From contig KQ959685.1 of assembly GCA_001552935.1 (NCBI GenBank), forward strand, positions 1 through 64,000: DNA of 64,000 nt. Direction: 5' to 3'. Positions 61,106 to 64,000 of this stretch are shown in pieces. This DNA is from Umbribacter vaginalis (GTDB taxonomy: Bacteria; Actinomycetota; Coriobacteriia; Coriobacteriales; Eggerthellaceae). The notes below the pieces were generated by a model that was not told where the DNA came from, made no database searches, and saw only the letters and a list, made by a program, of their open reading frames with translations. Every line of letters begins with the position of its first letter. Position 1 is the stretch's first letter. The position numbers and the translations under genes were made by a program.

Positions 61106-61645
61106 TTATTGTTCGCTTGATTCGTCACGTTCAGCGCTGGTGTAGTGTTCTACATTTTGTGCAGGAGTGCATGTTGATTCTTCTGCGTTGCGAATTACCT
61201 GATCGGAAATGCGCTGACGTGCAGCTTCAATCTTTTCGCGCAGCTCGTCGTTTGCATCATCAAACGATGCAGGAGCACCCGTTACGCGCGATGTAACTGC
61301 GCTATATGCCTGCTGTCCTTTTTCGCGAGCAGTTTCAGCAAATTGCGCTCCCCGTTCACGAGCGTTCTCGGCAAACTGCTGCCCCCGTTCACGAGCGGTT
61401 TCTGCAAACTTCTGACCTTTTTCAGACATATCATGAAGCAGGCTGTCACCACGAGAAACTGCCGTTTGAAATGCATCATGCACGCCCGCAGGAGCTGATG
61501 ATGTCCAATCTTTCGCTTCTCCCCATACAGCATTTACTTTTTCGCACACCAATTCGCGCGATTCTTTACCAGTGCGAGGCGCATACAGCAAAGCAATTGC
61601 ACCGCCCACTAAACCACCGAGGATAAATGCTCCCAGCTTTTTCAT
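61106..61645 (-). CDS. YtxH-domain protein with 11-residue repeats
   Basis: A 179-residue protein. An N-terminal membrane helix is followed by the YtxH motif (FILGGLVGGAIALLYAPRTGKE). Residues about 75-115 are three and a half 11-residue repeats of the form KGQKFAETARE (KGQQ/RGAQ variants), an amphipathic coiled-coil-like block. AAGGAGG precedes the ATG. YtxH proteins are envelope-linked and often stress-induced. The repeat is encoded by a 33-bp tandem unit. Confidence 0.88.
   Translation of the reverse strand: MKKLGAFILGGLVGGAIALLYAPRTGKESRELVCEKVNAVWGEAKDWTSSAPAGVHDAFQTAVSRGDSLLHDMSEKGQKFAETARERGQQFAENARERGAQFAETAREKGQQAYSAVTSRVTGAPASFDDANDELREKIEAARQRISDQVIRNAEESTCTPAQNVEHYTSAERDESSEQ
61310..61420 (-). 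repeat. 33-bp coding repeat in the YtxH gene
   Basis: Units such as CGAGCAGTTTCAGCAAATTG, about 33 bp apart, encode the 11-residue KGQ(K/Q)FAE(T/N)ARE blocks. Confidence 0.75.
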
Positions 61646-61864
61646 GGTGTCCTCCTTCTTGTGTGTACATTTGTATTACTTTATTATACCTGTGATAAGC
61701 ACACGCTACGCTACCATCATATGAAACTTGCAAAAATGTAAGATTGGCGGCACCCATGAAGGAACCCCATAGAGGAAGCCCCCAAGAATCAGGCAGGAAT
61801 CAGGCTTGCTTTAATGCTGCCGGCGCTTGCTATGAATACTATCGTATGTGCTATGAATGCTGCC

Positions 61865-62284
61865 TTACGAACATTGTTTCAAAACTTTATTCAAGAATGC
61901 CGTTTGTGTGCGCAAAGCCCGTAACAATACAAGGTCATCGTAAAACATAACACGAATAAGCGCGCTCGTGTGTTCATCGTTATTCCATGTGGTACACCCT
62001 ACAAGGCGCAATGCTGATGAGGCACAATACGCATACGCGCATTGTAAAAGTTGTTCGTGAATAATGAGATGCTCGAGTACGTGAGGCACCGATGTTCCTT
62101 GAATAACCTGTCCAAATACGCGCGCACCCCCGCTAAAACAAGCATGATTGGCAAGCTGAGGATATTGCTGCAAAATATACTGCGCACACGCAGACGATAC
62201 CGTTTTTGGAAACGCATTACCTATACTTACACAAATATGGGCTTCACGCGGAAAAATATCAATACTGTTAATACGCAATGCCAT
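61865..62284 (-). CDS. Small protein resembling the N-terminal domain of cyanophycin synthetase
   Basis: A 139-residue protein, probably translated from the ATG at 62284, which lies 3 bp after the stop of the upstream gene. Its layout follows the N-terminal domain of CphA-like ligases: a strand-rich start with SIDIFPREAHICVSIG, LPQLANHACFSG-like wording, FGQVIQGTSVPHVLEHLIIHEQL (comparable to RLREGTWLGHVAEHVALEL), CTTWNNDEHTSALIRVMFYDD (comparable to Y.V.F.YEEE) and a helical end. The ATP-grasp and Mur-ligase domains are missing, so it cannot polymerise cyanophycin. It may be a stand-alone regulatory or binding domain. This resemblance is from pattern recall and needs a profile search. Confidence 0.5.
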   Translation of the reverse strand: MALRINSIDIFPREAHICVSIGNAFPKTVSSACAQYILQQYPQLANHACFSGGARVFGQVIQGTSVPHVLEHLIIHEQLLQCAYAYCASSALRLVGCTTWNNDEHTSALIRVMFYDDLVLLRALRTQTAFLNKVLKQCS

Positions 62285-62287
62285 GCG

Positions 62288-63757
62288 TTACTCTTTCGGC
62301 GCAGGTACGTGAATAGGCCGCTCGAACACGCTTACTGGTGCTTTTTTCTGGCTGATAATATCGTCCATAATATCAGGATGCAGCATATCATCAATATCGT
62401 CGCGCAATGTTGATACCGGCGAAAACGTTGCACCATCTAAAATAACAAGCTGCGTGCGATTGTGCCTGAACATATAGCGTCCGCTTCCTTGAAATTTCCC
62501 AAATGAGAATGTGAGTGTTTTAGCAACTGGATCAATCTTATAATCGTACGGTAACTTCTTGGTAAGCAAGATTTTATCGTTAGTAAAGAAAACGGATACT
62601 GATGAGCCTTGTACCACCCATTCACCCTGAATATCTTGAACATCGTTGAATCGCCACCAACGATTCCATGCAAATATACCGCTGATAAGCGTAACAAGAA
62701 CCAGCACCACAAGCGAACCTGTGATAATAAACCGAGCGCCATGGAGCGTGTCGTTTGCTCGTGGGCGCACGTTTGAGCGCGCGTGTGAACGGCTAGCTGC
62801 ATGCGAGCGTGTGGACAATCGCGAAGTTGTACGCGAGTGCACGGATGTGTGCGAGTTAGTACGTAGGTGCGATGTACGTGCTGGTTGGGTTTGGGCTGCT
62901 GGTGCAGACCCCTCAGCTGATTGCATTGCTCGCGTTGCACGACTTCTATAGTTTGTGCGCGCTGATGACGCTTCTGTTTGCTGTGCTGATGCCAATCGCG
63001 CTGCAAAACGCACCTGCTCGGTTGTGTTATGTGAACGGTGTACGTATGCATTCGCTGTTGCATGCACAGCATGACGCACAGCCTGTGATGAAGTATTATC
63101 ACGTGCAGCATCGCCTTTCACCAGCGAAAACTGAGGCATGTGCGGTTTAATATCCTGAGGTGCAGAGAATGCAGAATGCTCACTATTCTGCTGCGCAGCC
63201 ACGGGTGCGGTGGGTTTACTGTTGTGCGGAACAGCGGTGGGTGTGGCATGCTTACTCTCTTGAGACACAGATGGCGCATGCGCCGTATCGGTACGCGTAT
63301 CAATACGCGGCACTCTCGAGCTATCAAGCTTGCGTAAGTTTGCTGTTTCGTGCTGCAAACTACTAATGGACTCGCTCCAATGTTCGCTGCGTGCACTACG
63401 CTCATACGGAATAGAAGCTTGCTTTACAGCGTGTTCTTGCTGAATACGTTCATGTATTGCAGAATGTGCAGAATCGGCATGCTCATCAGCAAAAATTGCA
63501 GGAACACGTGGTAGCGCACCGGTAGTAGAAACACGACAAACAGCAGGTACGCCAGCCAAACGCGATGCATCAGGCACAGTATCAGCACGCGACACATCGG
63601 GAACGGGAGGCTGCACAACAGGAATATCGTTCTGTATGTCATGAAACACTCGTGCATGCTTCATACGAACAGCAGGCACAGTGCATGGTATTTCGAAAGC
63701 TTCGTTATCGTGCGCATCCGAACTAAACGATCCACTGGTATGTCGCGGTGCCGTCAC
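62288..63757 (-). CDS. Single-pass membrane protein with a low-complexity cytoplasmic half
   Basis: A protein of about 489 residues. I prefer the GTG at 63757, for which AGAGGT is well spaced; a GTG at 63769 is possible. Residues 1-325 are a low-complexity region rich in Ala, Ser, His, Arg and Thr, ending with a very basic Arg-His stretch (SHARSNVRPRAND). One membrane helix (about 335-360, ITGSLVVLVLVTLISGIF) is followed by a compact beta-rich external domain of about 120 residues (IQGEWVVQGSSVSVFFTND..., KIDPVAKTLTFSFGKFQG) that resembles small lipocalin-like or DUF-type beta folds without a clear match. It lies between serS and the CphA-like gene in one transcription unit. Confidence 0.65.
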   Translation of the reverse strand: MTAPRHTSGSFSSDAHDNEAFEIPCTVPAVRMKHARVFHDIQNDIPVVQPPVPDVSRADTVPDASRLAGVPAVCRVSTTGALPRVPAIFADEHADSAHSAIHERIQQEHAVKQASIPYERSARSEHWSESISSLQHETANLRKLDSSRVPRIDTRTDTAHAPSVSQESKHATPTAVPHNSKPTAPVAAQQNSEHSAFSAPQDIKPHMPQFSLVKGDAARDNTSSQAVRHAVHATANAYVHRSHNTTEQVRFAARLASAQQTEASSARTNYRSRATRAMQSAEGSAPAAQTQPARTSHLRTNSHTSVHSRTTSRLSTRSHAASRSHARSNVRPRANDTLHGARFIITGSLVVLVLVTLISGIFAWNRWWRFNDVQDIQGEWVVQGSSVSVFFTNDKILLTKKLPYDYKIDPVAKTLTFSFGKFQGSGRYMFRHNRTQLVILDGATFSPVSTLRDDIDDMLHPDIMDDIISQKKAPVSVFERPIHVPAPKE

Positions 63758-63771
63758 GCTAACAAACACCT

Positions 63772-64000
<229 letters not shown>

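Overview
The window looks like the chromosome of a small-genome, moderate-GC Gram-positive bacterium with sortase-anchored surface proteins. The mix fits the Coriobacteriia branch of the Actinobacteria best: three LPXTG-type proteins, hypF-hypC-hypD directly behind a phosphoglucose isomerase-like gene, a class I aldolase of archaeal type, YtxH/PRC-barrel envelope proteins, an M20 PepV-like dipeptidase, and two bacitracin/lantibiotic-type resistance modules. This placement is an inference from gene content; no rRNA or other taxonomic marker is present.

Layout. 1-7.1 kb: the 3' end of an unknown gene; a RelB/YafQ toxin-antitoxin pair whose toxin start is ATA; a Fic C-terminal fragment; an ATP-grasp-like protein; and a 1146-residue LPXTG protein. 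All of this lies between two 68-bp direct repeats. 7.2-10.5 kb: an XRE regulator with an unknown partner, a Sel1-like protein and an AlkD-like repair protein. 10.7-16.5 kb: a lantibiotic-immunity-type ABC transporter diverging from its own two-component system, then a D,D-carboxypeptidase. 17.3-24.6 kb: a second LPXTG protein, a DUF4143 ATPase, a SNF2 helicase and a SWIM protein. 25-32.5 kb: TetR regulator, two ABC exporter half-transporters, and an ECF importer (S component, EcfT, double EcfA). 32.5-38.9 kb: glutathione peroxidase, YigZ and a 1553-residue surface protein with an LPSTAD sorting motif. 39.3-44.8 kb: a BceRSAB-type peptide-antibiotic sensing and resistance operon. 45.1-56 kb: MocR regulator, then on the minus strand pgi-like, hypF, hypC and hypD, a LytTR regulator and a PepV-like peptidase. 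56.4-64 kb: an exonuclease, tRNA-Leu(CAA), an aldolase, TM2, VTT, PRC-barrel and YtxH proteins, and a serS-linked pair including a small protein resembling the N-terminal domain of cyanophycin synthetase.

The most striking feature of the DNA is a pervasive set of short tandem repeats that differ in sequence from site to site. Many gaps between genes hold an array (unit lengths of 14, 16, 23, 33, 39 and 41 bp or so). Similar repeats or low-complexity insertions sit inside genes at protein loops, linkers and tails, with unit lengths divisible by three (12, 18, 33 bp). Examples are the hinge between the two ATPase halves of EcfA, the DHp region of a BceS-type kinase, the winged-helix domain of its partner regulator, a loop of HypF, the MocR linker, and the tails of TetR and the isomerase. 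The window therefore appears to record active minisatellite birth and expansion, with coding copies filtered for frame.

Functionally most of the window concerns the cell surface and its defence: adhesin-like anchored proteins, two antimicrobial-peptide resistance modules, envelope-stress proteins and nutrient uptake. Hydrogenase maturation and sugar metabolism genes form a separate block.
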